Part shown: piece by piece, positions 16,877 to 25,625 of the stretch
How the letters are laid out: every line of letters starts with the position of its first letter
How positions within the stretch are numbered: the first letter of the stretch is position 1
From: an uncultured Collinsella sp.
Lineage (GTDB): Bacteria > Actinomycetota > Coriobacteriia > Coriobacteriales > Coriobacteriaceae
Assembly (NCBI GenBank): GCA_902470695.1
Contig: CABRHH010000003.1
Span: 62,001 to 126,000, forward strand
Length of the DNA: 64,000 nt
Reading direction: 5' to 3'
Position numbers and translations under genes: made by a program
The notes under the pieces: generated by a model
What the model saw: the letters and a program-made list of their open reading frames with translations, nothing else
Database searches by the model: none
What the model was told of the DNA's origin: nothing

Positions 16877-18451
16877 CTAGAGATAGCCGATAAGACCGGC
16901 GGGACCATCTGTGGTGAAGAGGCACGCGTCCATGACCTTGAGGTCGTCGGCGACGATCGGCTCGAAATCCATCATGTCGAGCACCTGCGTTTGAAGATCG
17001 ATACCGGGGGCAATCTCGACCAGCTTGACGCCCTCGGGGACAAGCTCGAACACCGCGCGCTCGGTGATGACCAGGGCCTGCTGATCGGATGCACGGGACC
17101 GAGGGCCGTTGAAGGACAGTTGAGCGACCTTCTTGACCATCTTCTTGATCTGGCCCTCCTGCTCGATGACAAGCTTGCCGTCATCGAAGCAATACCGTGC
17201 CCCGCGCGCGGTAAAGGTTCCCAGAAAAACGACCTTCTTGGCGTTCTGGGTGATATCGATGAAACCGCCGGCACCTGTACAGCGAGAGCCCATCTTGGTG
17301 GAATTGACGTTTCCCTCACCATCGAGCTCACCCAAGCCCATGTAGGTCACGTCGACGCCCGCACCATCGTAGTAATCAAACTGTTCAGGATGGCTGACCA
17401 TCGCAATAAGGTTTTGGCCGATGCCGAAGTCGGCCTCTCCCATCTGGACACCACCGTAGATGCCGCTCTCAACGGTGATCATGACCTCGGAGGAGACTCC
17501 CTCCTCTTGCGCAACACGACCGACCATGTCGTTGGGAATGCCCGTTCCCAGGTTGACCACGCAGCCGGGGTACATCTCCATAACGCCGCGTCGGGCGATG
17601 AACTTGCGCTCGTTGAAGGGCGCGGGCTCGATGGCGGTCTCGGGCACGACCATCTGACCACAATACGAAGCATCGAAGTAGAAGGAGTGCGTCTGTCGAT
17701 GATCAACCTCGGGGTCGTCACAGACCACGATCTTGTCGATGAAGACACCGGGCACCGTAACATCCTTGGGGTTGATGGTGCCGTTCTTGACCACGTTTTT
17801 GACCTGGGCGATCACCTGTCCGCCAAAGCGCTTCGCCGCAAGAACCGCGTTGAAAACCTCGAGTTTCATGGCTTCCTCGGTAGTGGTGAGATTGCCCATC
17901 TCGTCACAAACAGTACCGCGGATAAGGACAGTATCGATCGGAACGGCGCGGTAGAACATGTACTCCTCACCGTCTACCGTGATGATTTCGCTGATATCCT
18001 CGAGCTCACGCGTTCGGCCATTCATCTTGCCGCCCTCGATGCGCGGGTCGATGAAGGTCCCCAAGCCGACCCGGCTCATCTTGCCGGGCAGACCGCAGGC
18101 CATGGAACGGTAGAGCTGGGCGATCTGACCCTGGGGCAGGCAGTATGCCTCGACCTGATTGTTGGCAATCAAATCCATCCAACGCGGCTGGAGGCCCCAG
18201 TGCGAGCCGATAATGCGCTCGACCAGGCCCTCGTGCGCAAAATGCTGAATGCCGCGCTCGCGATCGGACTGACCACACGAGTGCAGGAGCGTGAGATTGC
18301 AAGGATGGCCCGTTTCGAGGAAGCGCCGCTCGATGGCCTTGAGGTTCGACTCGGATGCCGACACCAGGGTCATTCCGATGGTCGCGATGGTCGAACCATC
18401 CTCAATCGAGGAAGCCGCCTCATCGGCCGTCACGAAGTTTGCCTTGATCAC
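16877..18451 (-). CDS. Acyl-CoA:carboxylate CoA-transferase (propionate/acetate CoA-transferase type)
   Basis: Single-chain family I CoA-transferase (YdiF/Pct type) of 524 residues, in which the alpha and beta halves are fused. The catalytic glutamate is in ESGIYGG, with the GTGIPND and GAGGFIDI glycine loops nearby. It moves CoA between acetate, propionate, 3-hydroxybutyrate or similar acids; specificity is not readable. The ATG at 18451 overlaps the stop of the acyl-CoA ligase (ATGA), so the two are translationally coupled. With hbd and thiolase downstream, one likely reaction is release of 3-hydroxybutyrate or activation of an imported or aldolase-derived acid. Confidence 0.92.
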   Translation of the reverse strand: MIKANFVTADEAASSIEDGSTIATIGMTLVSASESNLKAIERRFLETGHPCNLTLLHSCGQSDRERGIQHFAHEGLVERIIGSHWGLQPRWMDLIANNQVEAYCLPQGQIAQLYRSMACGLPGKMSRVGLGTFIDPRIEGGKMNGRTRELEDISEIITVDGEEYMFYRAVPIDTVLIRGTVCDEMGNLTTTEEAMKLEVFNAVLAAKRFGGQVIAQVKNVVKNGTINPKDVTVPGVFIDKIVVCDDPEVDHRQTHSFYFDASYCGQMVVPETAIEPAPFNERKFIARRGVMEMYPGCVVNLGTGIPNDMVGRVAQEEGVSSEVMITVESGIYGGVQMGEADFGIGQNLIAMVSHPEQFDYYDGAGVDVTYMGLGELDGEGNVNSTKMGSRCTGAGGFIDITQNAKKVVFLGTFTARGARYCFDDGKLVIEQEGQIKKMVKKVAQLSFNGPRSRASDQQALVITERAVFELVPEGVKLVEIAPGIDLQTQVLDMMDFEPIVADDLKVMDACLFTTDGPAGLIGYL

Positions 18452-20073
18452 CGAAGGTTCTCCTTAATCTGATCGAGCACCACCGTGCGCACTGCCACAC
18501 GGTCCGGCTTGTCTCCAATTGTTTGCGGGATGCTGTCAACGAGCACCACGTACTCGGGCACCTCGAATCCGGCCACTCGCTTGCGCAAAGCGGCAATGAT
18601 GGATGCCTCGGTGAGCTTAACGTCGCCGGTGGGAACGACTGCGGCCACGGGAACCTCGCCGTAGAGCTCGTCGGGGATACCCGTCACGCACACCTCGCAC
18701 ACGCCCGGCAGCGCACCGATGATTTCCTCGAGACAGCTGCACCAGACCTTCTCGCCACCGCGGTTGATCATGTCCTTCTTGCGGTCGACAACCCAGACCA
18801 TCCCGTGCGCATCGGCATACCCCATGTCCCCTGTGGCAAGCCAGCCTCCCTCGTCGAGGGCCTCGGCCTCCGAGTTGTAGTACCCGGACGTCAAACAGGT
18901 ACCGCTCAATAGGATTTCGCCCACACGACCGTCCTCGACCTCCAAGCCCGACTCATCTACGATACGAACGCCCACGCCCGGGACCGGCTTACCCGTCGCC
19001 CCCGCGTATACGCTCGTGGGTGAATCGTAGGGAAAGAGCAGAGCGGGCGAGGCAGTCTCGGTCAAACCGTAGACGACTTGGAATGCACAGGCCGGCATCC
19101 AATCGTGGAAGGCGCGCATCTTGCCCACAGGCTCGTAGCTCGACCCAGACAGAATGGCGCGGAGGCTCGGCAACGAAGGGTAGTCGGCGCGCAGGGCAAG
19201 CACCTTCTCAAACGCCGTGGGCGATGCGTGGAGATACGTGATCCCCTCGTCGCGCACGCAATCAAGCAAACGGCGCGCGTCGAAGCGACGATGGAGGTAG
19301 ATGCGGGCACCGGCATGGATAAACTGTGTCAGCAGCGCGACCAAGCCGGTGACGTGGTAAATGGGCACGGGGATGACGGTACGGTCGAAAGCGGTGGTGC
19401 CCATCAGGCGCTCGTACACCAAGGCGGCATGGATGATGTTGAGATTGCTGAGCAAAACGGCTTTCGACGCGGCGGTCGTGCCCGAAGTGTAGATCATCAC
19501 GGCATCAGATCCAAGGTCGCCGGCGCGCTCAGCGCTCGGAAGGTCGCACAGGGAACGCGAGAAGCCGAAGCCTCCGGGTTCGCCCGAGCGGTCGCAGAAC
19601 TCAACATGTGGGACAACGCCCGCCGCCACTCCGATACGCGCGCGATAGCGCGGATCGATGAACAGGACGGAGAGACCCGAATGGCGAAGCAGGCCGGATA
19701 TCTCCTTCTCACGATACTTAGTCGAGAACGGAACGGCAACCGCCCCGATCTTGCTACATGCGAAGTACGTCGCACAGAACTCAATACTCGAATCGAGCAG
19801 AAGCCCCACGCGGTCACCAACACCGACATGGTAGTCATATGCGAGATGCGCCGCGACGCCGTCGGTATATGCGAGCAGATCGTCAAAGGTGTAGCCCGCG
19901 CCATCGTCGTCGACGATGGCGATGGCGCCCGCATTGCGCGAAGCTGATTGGGCGAGCAGGTCATAGAGGGTCTCGGGCATCTGCTCAAACGTGTAGCAGC
20001 TCCTACCGCCCACGATGCGGAACCCCATGCCTCGCTGCTGAAACGAGTTCCAGCACGAACTTCCCCAGATCAT
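18448..20073 (-). CDS. AMP-forming acyl-CoA ligase
   Basis: Class I adenylate-forming enzyme, 541 residues, activating a carboxylic acid to its CoA thioester via an acyl-AMP. The P-loop-like motif is MIYTSGTTAASKAV, with A-A-S in place of the common G-x-P. Further seen are the YGLTE motif, a TGDMGY motif, DRKKDMINRGGEKV and the C-terminal catalytic lysine region IGDKPDR. The start at 20073 overlaps the glycerate kinase stop by 4 nt. The expected N-terminus of the family begins near residue 29, so an internal start is possible, but ATGA coupling favours 20073. Substrate unknown; the context points to a short or medium acid. Confidence 0.9.
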   Translation of the reverse strand: MIWGSSCWNSFQQRGMGFRIVGGRSCYTFEQMPETLYDLLAQSASRNAGAIAIVDDDGAGYTFDDLLAYTDGVAAHLAYDYHVGVGDRVGLLLDSSIEFCATYFACSKIGAVAVPFSTKYREKEISGLLRHSGLSVLFIDPRYRARIGVAAGVVPHVEFCDRSGEPGGFGFSRSLCDLPSAERAGDLGSDAVMIYTSGTTAASKAVLLSNLNIIHAALVYERLMGTTAFDRTVIPVPIYHVTGLVALLTQFIHAGARIYLHRRFDARRLLDCVRDEGITYLHASPTAFEKVLALRADYPSLPSLRAILSGSSYEPVGKMRAFHDWMPACAFQVVYGLTETASPALLFPYDSPTSVYAGATGKPVPGVGVRIVDESGLEVEDGRVGEILLSGTCLTSGYYNSEAEALDEGGWLATGDMGYADAHGMVWVVDRKKDMINRGGEKVWCSCLEEIIGALPGVCEVCVTGIPDELYGEVPVAAVVPTGDVKLTEASIIAALRKRVAGFEVPEYVVLVDSIPQTIGDKPDRVAVRTVVLDQIKENLR

Positions 20074-21221
20074 CGCGGCACCTCCTCCCCCTGCCGCTCA
20101 GCAAGCATCGCAAAGACGTCCGCAGCCGTACGACGGTAGTTCTCCTCCGCATGAGCGAGAGCCTCCTCGATGGGAGCGCCCGTCTCAACGCAGGAAACAA
20201 TCGCAGTCACACCGAGGTCGAGCAGCGCGTCGGCGCCGTCTGCAACGGAGCCCACAATTGCATACAGGGGCTTTCCGGCAGCGGCGCATCGGCGAGCCAC
20301 CCCCGAGAGGAGCTTGCCATCGAGGGACTGGGCGTCCGCGCGCCCCTCACCCGAAAAGCAGCAGTCCGCTTCGGCAAGGAGACCGTCGAAATGAGCCAGA
20401 TCCATCAGGCATTCAACGCCCGATGCCAAACGCGCCGAGAGAAACGCAGCCGCCGCGGCGCCCATACCACCGGCCGCGCCGGCGCCGGGCATCGTGGCAA
20501 CACGCATGCCGCACCCCCGCTCAATGAGTCGCGCATATCCGACCATCCCGCGCTCGAGCCGGGCGAGAGACTCGGCCGATCCGCCCTTCTGCGGTCCGAA
20601 AACCATCGTCGCACCCATAGGACCAATGAGCGGGTTGGTCACATCGCACATCACGGTAAAGCGAGCCTCACGAGCTTCCGGGATAAGGCCGCTGGCATCG
20701 ATGCGAACGAGCCGCTCGAGATCCTCGCCGCGCCCAAGAAGCTCGCTTCCTTGCTGATCGTAGAACCTAATCCCGAGGGCACGCATGGCACCCACGCCAC
20801 CGTCGTTGGTGGCGCTGCCGCCCAGCGCGAGGTATACTTCGCGGGCCCCGTGCTCGAGTGCATGATGTATGAGCTCGCCAAAACCGGTTGATGAGGCGCG
20901 CAAGGGGTCGAGCGCATCCGGCTCAACCAGCGTGATGCCACTTGCGGCGGCGAGCTCGATTACGCAACGACCGTCGGGGAGAACCCCGTAGGCGGCGCGC
21001 ACCGAACCGCCCAACGGACCTTCGACCGTTGCGTACACGCGCTCGCCGCCGCAAGCGGAGAGAACGGCGTCCACCGTCCCCTCGCCGCCGTCAGCGATGG
21101 GGAGCACAGAGCATGAGGCATCTGGAAAGACCCGAAGCGCCTCTTCCTTCAGAATCCTTGCGATTTGCCCGCTCGAAAGCGTGCCCTTGAACGAATCGGA
21201 TGCGAAGAGAAAATCCGCCAT
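20070..21221 (-). CDS. Glycerate kinase (GlxK/GarK family)
   Basis: Phosphorylates D-glycerate with ATP, usually to 2-phosphoglycerate. 383 residues, the normal length. N-terminal ASDSFKGTLSS, ADGGEGTVDA, GGSATNDGGVGAMRALG and the PGAGAAGGMGAA loop are all family hallmarks. It lies 23 nt after the aldolase gene and overlaps the acyl-CoA ligase gene. In other bacteria glycerate reaches this enzyme from tartronate semialdehyde, which suggests that the upstream aldolase or alcohol dehydrogenase yields a three-carbon acid; this is an inference. Confidence 0.94.
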   Translation of the reverse strand: MADFLFASDSFKGTLSSGQIARILKEEALRVFPDASCSVLPIADGGEGTVDAVLSACGGERVYATVEGPLGGSVRAAYGVLPDGRCVIELAAASGITLVEPDALDPLRASSTGFGELIHHALEHGAREVYLALGGSATNDGGVGAMRALGIRFYDQQGSELLGRGEDLERLVRIDASGLIPEAREARFTVMCDVTNPLIGPMGATMVFGPQKGGSAESLARLERGMVGYARLIERGCGMRVATMPGAGAAGGMGAAAAAFLSARLASGVECLMDLAHFDGLLAEADCCFSGEGRADAQSLDGKLLSGVARRCAAAGKPLYAIVGSVADGADALLDLGVTAIVSCVETGAPIEEALAHAEENYRRTAADVFAMLAERQGEEVPR

Positions 21222-21244
21222 TTTCTTGCCCCCCTCAAGACTTG

Positions 21245-22126
21245 CTAGTCGAATTGTTCACCGGTGTGGCCGAAGGTGTACCTGCCCGCGGAGCCAATCA
21301 ACCGCATATAGGATTTGATGTAGTCCTTGGCGGCATCCTCACCAACCATCTGAATATCCATGTAATCGATGCCGGGCTGCTCGTTGAGCTTCTCGTGCAT
21401 CGCATGGCGCTGATGCTTGAACAGGTCAGTGCACACGTTGATTTTGTTGATGCCGAGTTCGACCGCACGGCGAATATTCTCCTCGCCCGCGCCCGAGCCT
21501 CCGTGCAGAACGAGCGGCATCTTGGTCGCTGCCTTGAGCTCCGCCAGACGATCGAAATCGAGGCTGGGCACAAAATCGTCAGGGTAGGCACCATGCGCCG
21601 TTCCGATAGCAACGGCGAGGCAATCGCAGTGCGTGCGCTCGGCGAACTCCACTGCCTGCTCGACGTTGGTGTACATGTCAGCGGTACGTCCATCACCGGC
21701 AGCCGCCTGGCCCACATGGCCGAGTTCCGCCTCAACGCTTGCATGACAGGCATGGGCGATCGAGGTTACCATGCGCGTGCGGCGCACGTTCTCTTCGAAC
21801 TCATAGGACGATGAGTCAATCATGACCGACGAGAAGCCGGCGCGCAGGCAGCGGCAAACGTTGGCATAGGTGTCACCGTGATCGAGGTTGAACGCGACCG
21901 GCACATTGAGCGGCTCCGCAATCGCGCGAATCATGGGGACCATGACCTCAGGGGTAGCATGCGCCAGCATCTGACGCGGGGAAACGTTGATGATGACCGG
22001 GGACGCCTCCTCAGCAGCCGCATAGCAGATGGAGCGGGCCTGCTCCATGTTGGTGCAGTTGATCGCCATGACCGCGTAGTGGTTCTCGTTTGCGTGGTCG
22101 AGCATTTCTTTCATCGAGGTGTACAT
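21245..22126 (-). CDS. Class II (zinc) ketose-bisphosphate-type aldolase
   Basis: 293 residues, FbaA/GatY/KbaY/IolJ superfamily. Zinc and substrate motifs are NLDHGDTYANV, AELGHVG, GTAHGAY and LHGGSGAGEEN. These enzymes release dihydroxyacetone phosphate from a ketose 1-phosphate or bisphosphate; the second product varies (glyceraldehyde 3-phosphate in Fba/Gat, malonate semialdehyde in IolJ). The DHGDTYANV variation differs from the second aldolase in this window (LDHCEHLSYM), so the two are not recent duplicates. GGAGCAA precedes the ATG. It lies between PTS genes and glycerate kinase, so its second product is possibly convertible to glycerate. Confidence 0.92.
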   Translation of the reverse strand: MYTSMKEMLDHANENHYAVMAINCTNMEQARSICYAAAEEASPVIINVSPRQMLAHATPEVMVPMIRAIAEPLNVPVAFNLDHGDTYANVCRCLRAGFSSVMIDSSSYEFEENVRRTRMVTSIAHACHASVEAELGHVGQAAAGDGRTADMYTNVEQAVEFAERTHCDCLAVAIGTAHGAYPDDFVPSLDFDRLAELKAATKMPLVLHGGSGAGEENIRRAVELGINKINVCTDLFKHQRHAMHEKLNEQPGIDYMDIQMVGEDAAKDYIKSYMRLIGSAGRYTFGHTGEQFD

Positions 22127-22300
22127 GACTTGCTCCTTATCGAACGTGTGCTCGCTAGCAACTTGGGTCGATTACACGAAGCGCACGAAATCAACCCCTG
22201 CTCCGAGGGACTCATCCACTGGTATCAACCTGCTTCGCCTTCTAAATGTCGCCTCCAACAAAGGGGCAAGCGGATGCGACATTAGGAAAGCGGTTAGAAA

Positions 22301-22330
22301 TCGGAGGGACTCCCGTGGGCGCCCCTCCGA
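22301..22330 (-). terminator. Intra-operon hairpin between EIIC and aldolase genes
   Basis: 8-bp stem TCGGAGGG / CCCTCCGA followed on the minus strand by TTTCT, 16 nt after the EIIC stop and in a 219-nt gap. The short U-tract suggests a leaky terminator or processing site that would lower expression of the downstream enzyme genes relative to the transporter. Confidence 0.45.
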
Positions 22331-22345
22331 TGCGAGGGCTTCTAA

Positions 22346-23470
22346 CTAACCGAGAAGCTGATCAAGAACGCCGTTACCGCCCATCTCAGCATCCTGTTGA
22401 ACAGGCTTGCGGAGCAGGAAGTACAGCACACCCGTCACGGCAGCACCAGCGAACCAGAAAAGTACGAACTGCAGCGGATTGCTCATCATCGGGATAACGA
22501 ACACGCCACCATGGACTGCTGCAGATTCCAGGGCGAAGTATCCGCACAGGCCGCCAGAGATCGCTCCACCAATCATGCAGGGGACAAGGCAGCGCCAGGT
22601 ATCCTGCACCAGGAACGGGATGACGTACTCCTGGATGTAGCAGCACGCAAGCACAAGGCCGGAAATCGTAGTCGAACGCTCCTTTTCGGTGAATTTTTTC
22701 TTACCGGTGAAGCGGTCGATAATCTGTGCGAAGCAGACGCCAAGCGGATTCTGCATGCCGCCGCACATCTTGCAGGCAGCAGGCCCAAGAATACCATCGG
22801 CATTCAAACCATTGGCAACCAGGGCGACCGCCTTGGAAATGGGGCCACCTTGGTCAGTAGACATACCGGCACCGATGGCAGCGCCGAATACAAACCCACC
22901 GACGCCCTGCAGATCCATCAACGCATTGGTAATGAGGGTCATGAACCAGCCAATAGGAACGCCGACGACATACCACATGAGCAGGGAGGTAACCAGCGTG
23001 GACAGCACAGGAATGATGAGAATCGGGAAAACCGAGCTCACGTCATTCGGCACCTTTTTTGAAAGGTCCTTCAAAAACAGCGTGACATAGCCCGCGATCA
23101 GGCCACCAATGACGGCCCCGAGGAACCCCGCTTTAATCGTGTTCGAGATAACGCCGACGGCAAAACCCGGAGCCAAGCCCGGCTTGTCGGCCAACGCCCA
23201 ACCAATATAGGCTCCAATGATGGGGACGCATACGTTGAAAATCGCAGAGCCGATAGCATAGATCACCATTGCGAGCGAGTAGTCGGTATATGCCAAACCC
23301 TCCATGTCGGCTGCGATGTTGTATCCACCCATCGCCTTGGCAATTCCCCACAACACGCCGCCGCCTACGATAAACGGAATCATGTACGAAATTCCCGTAA
23401 GGACCGCATCCCAGGCTTCCTGGGCGCGAGACTTCTTTACCGGGGCATTCTTGCGCTTAATCTCTGCCAT
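22346..23470 (-). CDS. PTS EIIC permease, fructose family
   Basis: Membrane channel of a fructose-type phosphotransferase system, 374 residues with about nine or ten hydrophobic segments. Family features are SYMIPFIVGGGVLWGIA near the N-terminus, GFLGAVIGGLIAGY, and GAAIGAGMSTDQGGPISKAV in the sugar-binding half. The ATG overlaps the EIIB stop by one base (TAATG). It lacks a fused EIIB or EIIA. The real substrate is not known; fructose-family members also carry mannosylglycerate, so a sugar or sugar acid is possible given the glycerate kinase downstream. Confidence 0.93.
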   Translation of the reverse strand: MAEIKRKNAPVKKSRAQEAWDAVLTGISYMIPFIVGGGVLWGIAKAMGGYNIAADMEGLAYTDYSLAMVIYAIGSAIFNVCVPIIGAYIGWALADKPGLAPGFAVGVISNTIKAGFLGAVIGGLIAGYVTLFLKDLSKKVPNDVSSVFPILIIPVLSTLVTSLLMWYVVGVPIGWFMTLITNALMDLQGVGGFVFGAAIGAGMSTDQGGPISKAVALVANGLNADGILGPAACKMCGGMQNPLGVCFAQIIDRFTGKKKFTEKERSTTISGLVLACCYIQEYVIPFLVQDTWRCLVPCMIGGAISGGLCGYFALESAAVHGGVFVIPMMSNPLQFVLFWFAGAAVTGVLYFLLRKPVQQDAEMGGNGVLDQLLG

Positions 23471-23796
23471 TAGGAAATTGCCTCCAATACTTCCTCAACC
23501 ACAGAACGTGCGGTTTCGACAGTCATGACTTCGTTGGTCTTACATGAAAGCGTTGGGACCGGATCGAACCGCTCCGGATTCTTGATCTTCACGTCCGCCG
23601 CAATGATTGCGGCATCGCAGCGAGCAAGGTCTTCCTCCGTAATCATGTTCTCCATGCCGGTCGCACCCTGTGTTTCAATCTTGGCCTCGCAGCCAAGAGC
23701 CTCAATCGCCTGCTTGAGCGATTCGGCGGCCATGAACGTATGCGCGATTCCGATCATGCAGGCTGTCACACCTACGATGTACTTCTTCTCTGCCAT
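23470..23796 (-). CDS. PTS EIIB component, fructose family
   Basis: Cytoplasmic phosphoryl carrier, 108 residues. The phosphorylated cysteine is in VTACMIGIAHTFMA (the usual form is ACPTGIAHT, so the residues after Cys are altered to M-I). The start at 23796 (MAEKKYI) has AGGAGG at 7 nt; seven further in-frame codons upstream lack a ribosome site. First gene of the minus-strand PTS/aldolase/CoA locus. Confidence 0.94.
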   Translation of the reverse strand: MAEKKYIVGVTACMIGIAHTFMAAESLKQAIEALGCEAKIETQGATGMENMITEEDLARCDAAIIAADVKIKNPERFDPVPTLSCKTNEVMTVETARSVVEEVLEAIS

Positions 23797-24006
23797 GGTT
23801 CCTCCTCTCCGTTTCAACGACGGGTGATCTTGGAGTGCCGCACCTGTGGTTTGGTCCTCCCCTCGTGAAGAATCATAGTATGCACATATTTGTTTTTTGA
23901 ACTTACCTGCAATTTTCTAGTTATCACATATATTCATCATTATTTGTTCTCATTTTTGTTCGCTTATTTATCGATATTTAGCACATCAACATCTATTCTT
24001 CATATT

Positions 24007-24036
24007 TTGAGCACATTCAGTGCTAGTCTGTACAGA
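24007..24036 (+). promoter_or_regulatory. Putative promoter for the 24069 gene in an AT-rich divergent spacer
   Basis: TTGAGC - 18 nt - TACAGA, 33 nt before the ATG at 24069. The whole spacer 23860-24060 is strikingly AT-rich compared with its surroundings and separates two divergent units, so it probably also holds the promoter of the PTS locus. Confidence 0.4.
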
Positions 24037-24068
24037 GCACATGTCGCATTTCACTCAAAGGAAGGCTC

Positions 24069-24641
24069 ATGAACGAAACCACCGTCCATCGTACAAGCGA
24101 CGTTCTCGTGATTCGCAACCCCATTATCTTGCATGCCATTTTGGTTTTCATGGGCCTATGCCTCGCTGTTGCAGCCTCGCTTGCCATCTTCGACCCGCTT
24201 CCCTACGCCGAAAACCCACTCGTCATGCGCATAGGGATGGGCTACTGCGGCCTGCCAATTTCACTGGGCCTGATCTACATGAATGCTCGAAAGATCATCT
24301 TCAGACGCAACGCTGTTCGAATTGACCAAGAGGGCATAACCGACAACTCGACCGCCCTATCTTCAGGTTTCACGGCTTGGGAAGATATCGCCGAGGTGTT
24401 TCTCCTTCGACTTAAAAACGACGACTACCTATGCGCGCTCCCTGTTGATTACGATTCCTGGTACCAGGGACTGTCTAAACGACAGCAAAAACTGGCACAA
24501 GCCAATCTGGATGCTGGCTTTGCCCCCATTCGAATTCAATTCCGTAAGGTGAGCACGCGCATCACATCAAAAGACGGGGTCTCATTCGTTAAAAAGCTCT
24601 TTCCGAAAAAGGTCACTCACGTCCGCAAGCCGCGCTACTAA
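24069..24641 (+). CDS. Membrane protein with PH-like cytoplasmic domain, unknown function
   Basis: 190 residues. Two hydrophobic helices (about 18-42 and 58-75), then a soluble beta-rich domain containing TAWEDIAEVFLLRLKNDDYL. The layout (two helices followed by a PH-like fold) resembles the STM3941/YcxB-type families; no function is established for them. AAGGAAGG ribosome site. It is followed 19 nt later by the AEC carrier gene, so the two are probably co-transcribed. Codon usage is more AT-tolerant than the core genes, suggesting an accessory origin. Confidence 0.75.
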   Translation: MNETTVHRTSDVLVIRNPIILHAILVFMGLCLAVAASLAIFDPLPYAENPLVMRIGMGYCGLPISLGLIYMNARKIIFRRNAVRIDQEGITDNSTALSSGFTAWEDIAEVFLLRLKNDDYLCALPVDYDSWYQGLSKRQQKLAQANLDAGFAPIRIQFRKVSTRITSKDGVSFVKKLFPKKVTHVRKPRY

Positions 24642-24660
24642 ACCCGTTGGGACTCTCTAC

Positions 24661-25584
24661 ATGAATCTTGTTTTCATTAAGATAGCATCGTTCATGGCTA
24701 TCATCGCTGCAGGTATTGCCGCAGGAAGAAGCGGCAAGCTCGGAAAGGGCACCGGGGAAGCCCTCTCGAAAATCGTTTTCAACGTTACCCTACCCGCTGC
24801 CATCGTTCACGCATTCGGATCGGCCACGTTTACGCCACAGATGTTCATACTCGTGCCCATCGGGGTTTTATGCACGCTCGGTCCGTATCTTCTCACGCTC
24901 CTTTGCACCCGAAGCTCACGGCGCGATGACCGCATTCTGTACCTATTAAACCTGTGCGGCTTCAATATCGGATCTTTTGGACTGCCGCTTGTTCAAGCAT
25001 TTTTCCCGCCGACAACCGTTGTGGCCGCCTGCATGTTCGATGCTGGGAATGCCCTCATGATGACGGGAGGCACCTATGCGCTAACCTGCGTCATTGAACA
25101 GGAAGGCAGTATAAACCGCCCCGCTCTTATGGTCCTCAAGCGGCTTTTTACCTCAATCCCATTCGACTCATATATTGTTCTAATCGCCTTGGCCTTGCTC
25201 GGAATACAAATACCTCAGGCGGTCGTGCATTTTACAGAACCTATGGCGAACGCCAATGGTTTCCTCTCCATGTTCATGTTAGGCCTGATGGTTAACTTCT
25301 CGGTTGCACACGAAAAGATCTATACGGTACTACGGCTACTCAGCGCTCGTGCTTTGGCAAGCACCATTATGAGCCTTCTAGCCTTCACTCTGCTACCACT
25401 TGGATATGAAATTCGATGCATCATCGTGCTTCTGCTTTGGGCACCCATTGGGTCCATGGGACCGGTATTCACCTTGTGGGCTGGAGGAGATTACGGACTC
25501 GCCGGGCTAGCAAACACAGTGAGCATTCTCATGAGCATCCTGGTTATGACCGCCCTCATTATTGCAACCGGCATGGTCCTATAA
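24661..25584 (+). CDS. AEC (auxin efflux carrier) family transporter
   Basis: 307 residues, with about ten hydrophobic segments in the two-bundle pattern of the family. N-terminal KIVFNVTLPAAIVHAF is the typical NxxLP region, and GSMGPVFTLWAGGDYGLA lies in the C-terminal half. Bacterial members move organic acids such as malate, lactate or malonate. Placed divergent to an operon that should generate short organic acids, it may export or import one of them; this is an inference from neighbourhood only. The ribosome site is weak. Confidence 0.85.
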   Translation: MNLVFIKIASFMAIIAAGIAAGRSGKLGKGTGEALSKIVFNVTLPAAIVHAFGSATFTPQMFILVPIGVLCTLGPYLLTLLCTRSSRRDDRILYLLNLCGFNIGSFGLPLVQAFFPPTTVVAACMFDAGNALMMTGGTYALTCVIEQEGSINRPALMVLKRLFTSIPFDSYIVLIALALLGIQIPQAVVHFTEPMANANGFLSMFMLGLMVNFSVAHEKIYTVLRLLSARALASTIMSLLAFTLLPLGYEIRCIIVLLLWAPIGSMGPVFTLWAGGDYGLAGLANTVSILMSILVMTALIIATGMVL

Positions 25585-25625
25585 TACGTGTGACGCGAAC
25601 ATTCGCGAAGTAAGAAGGGGCATCA

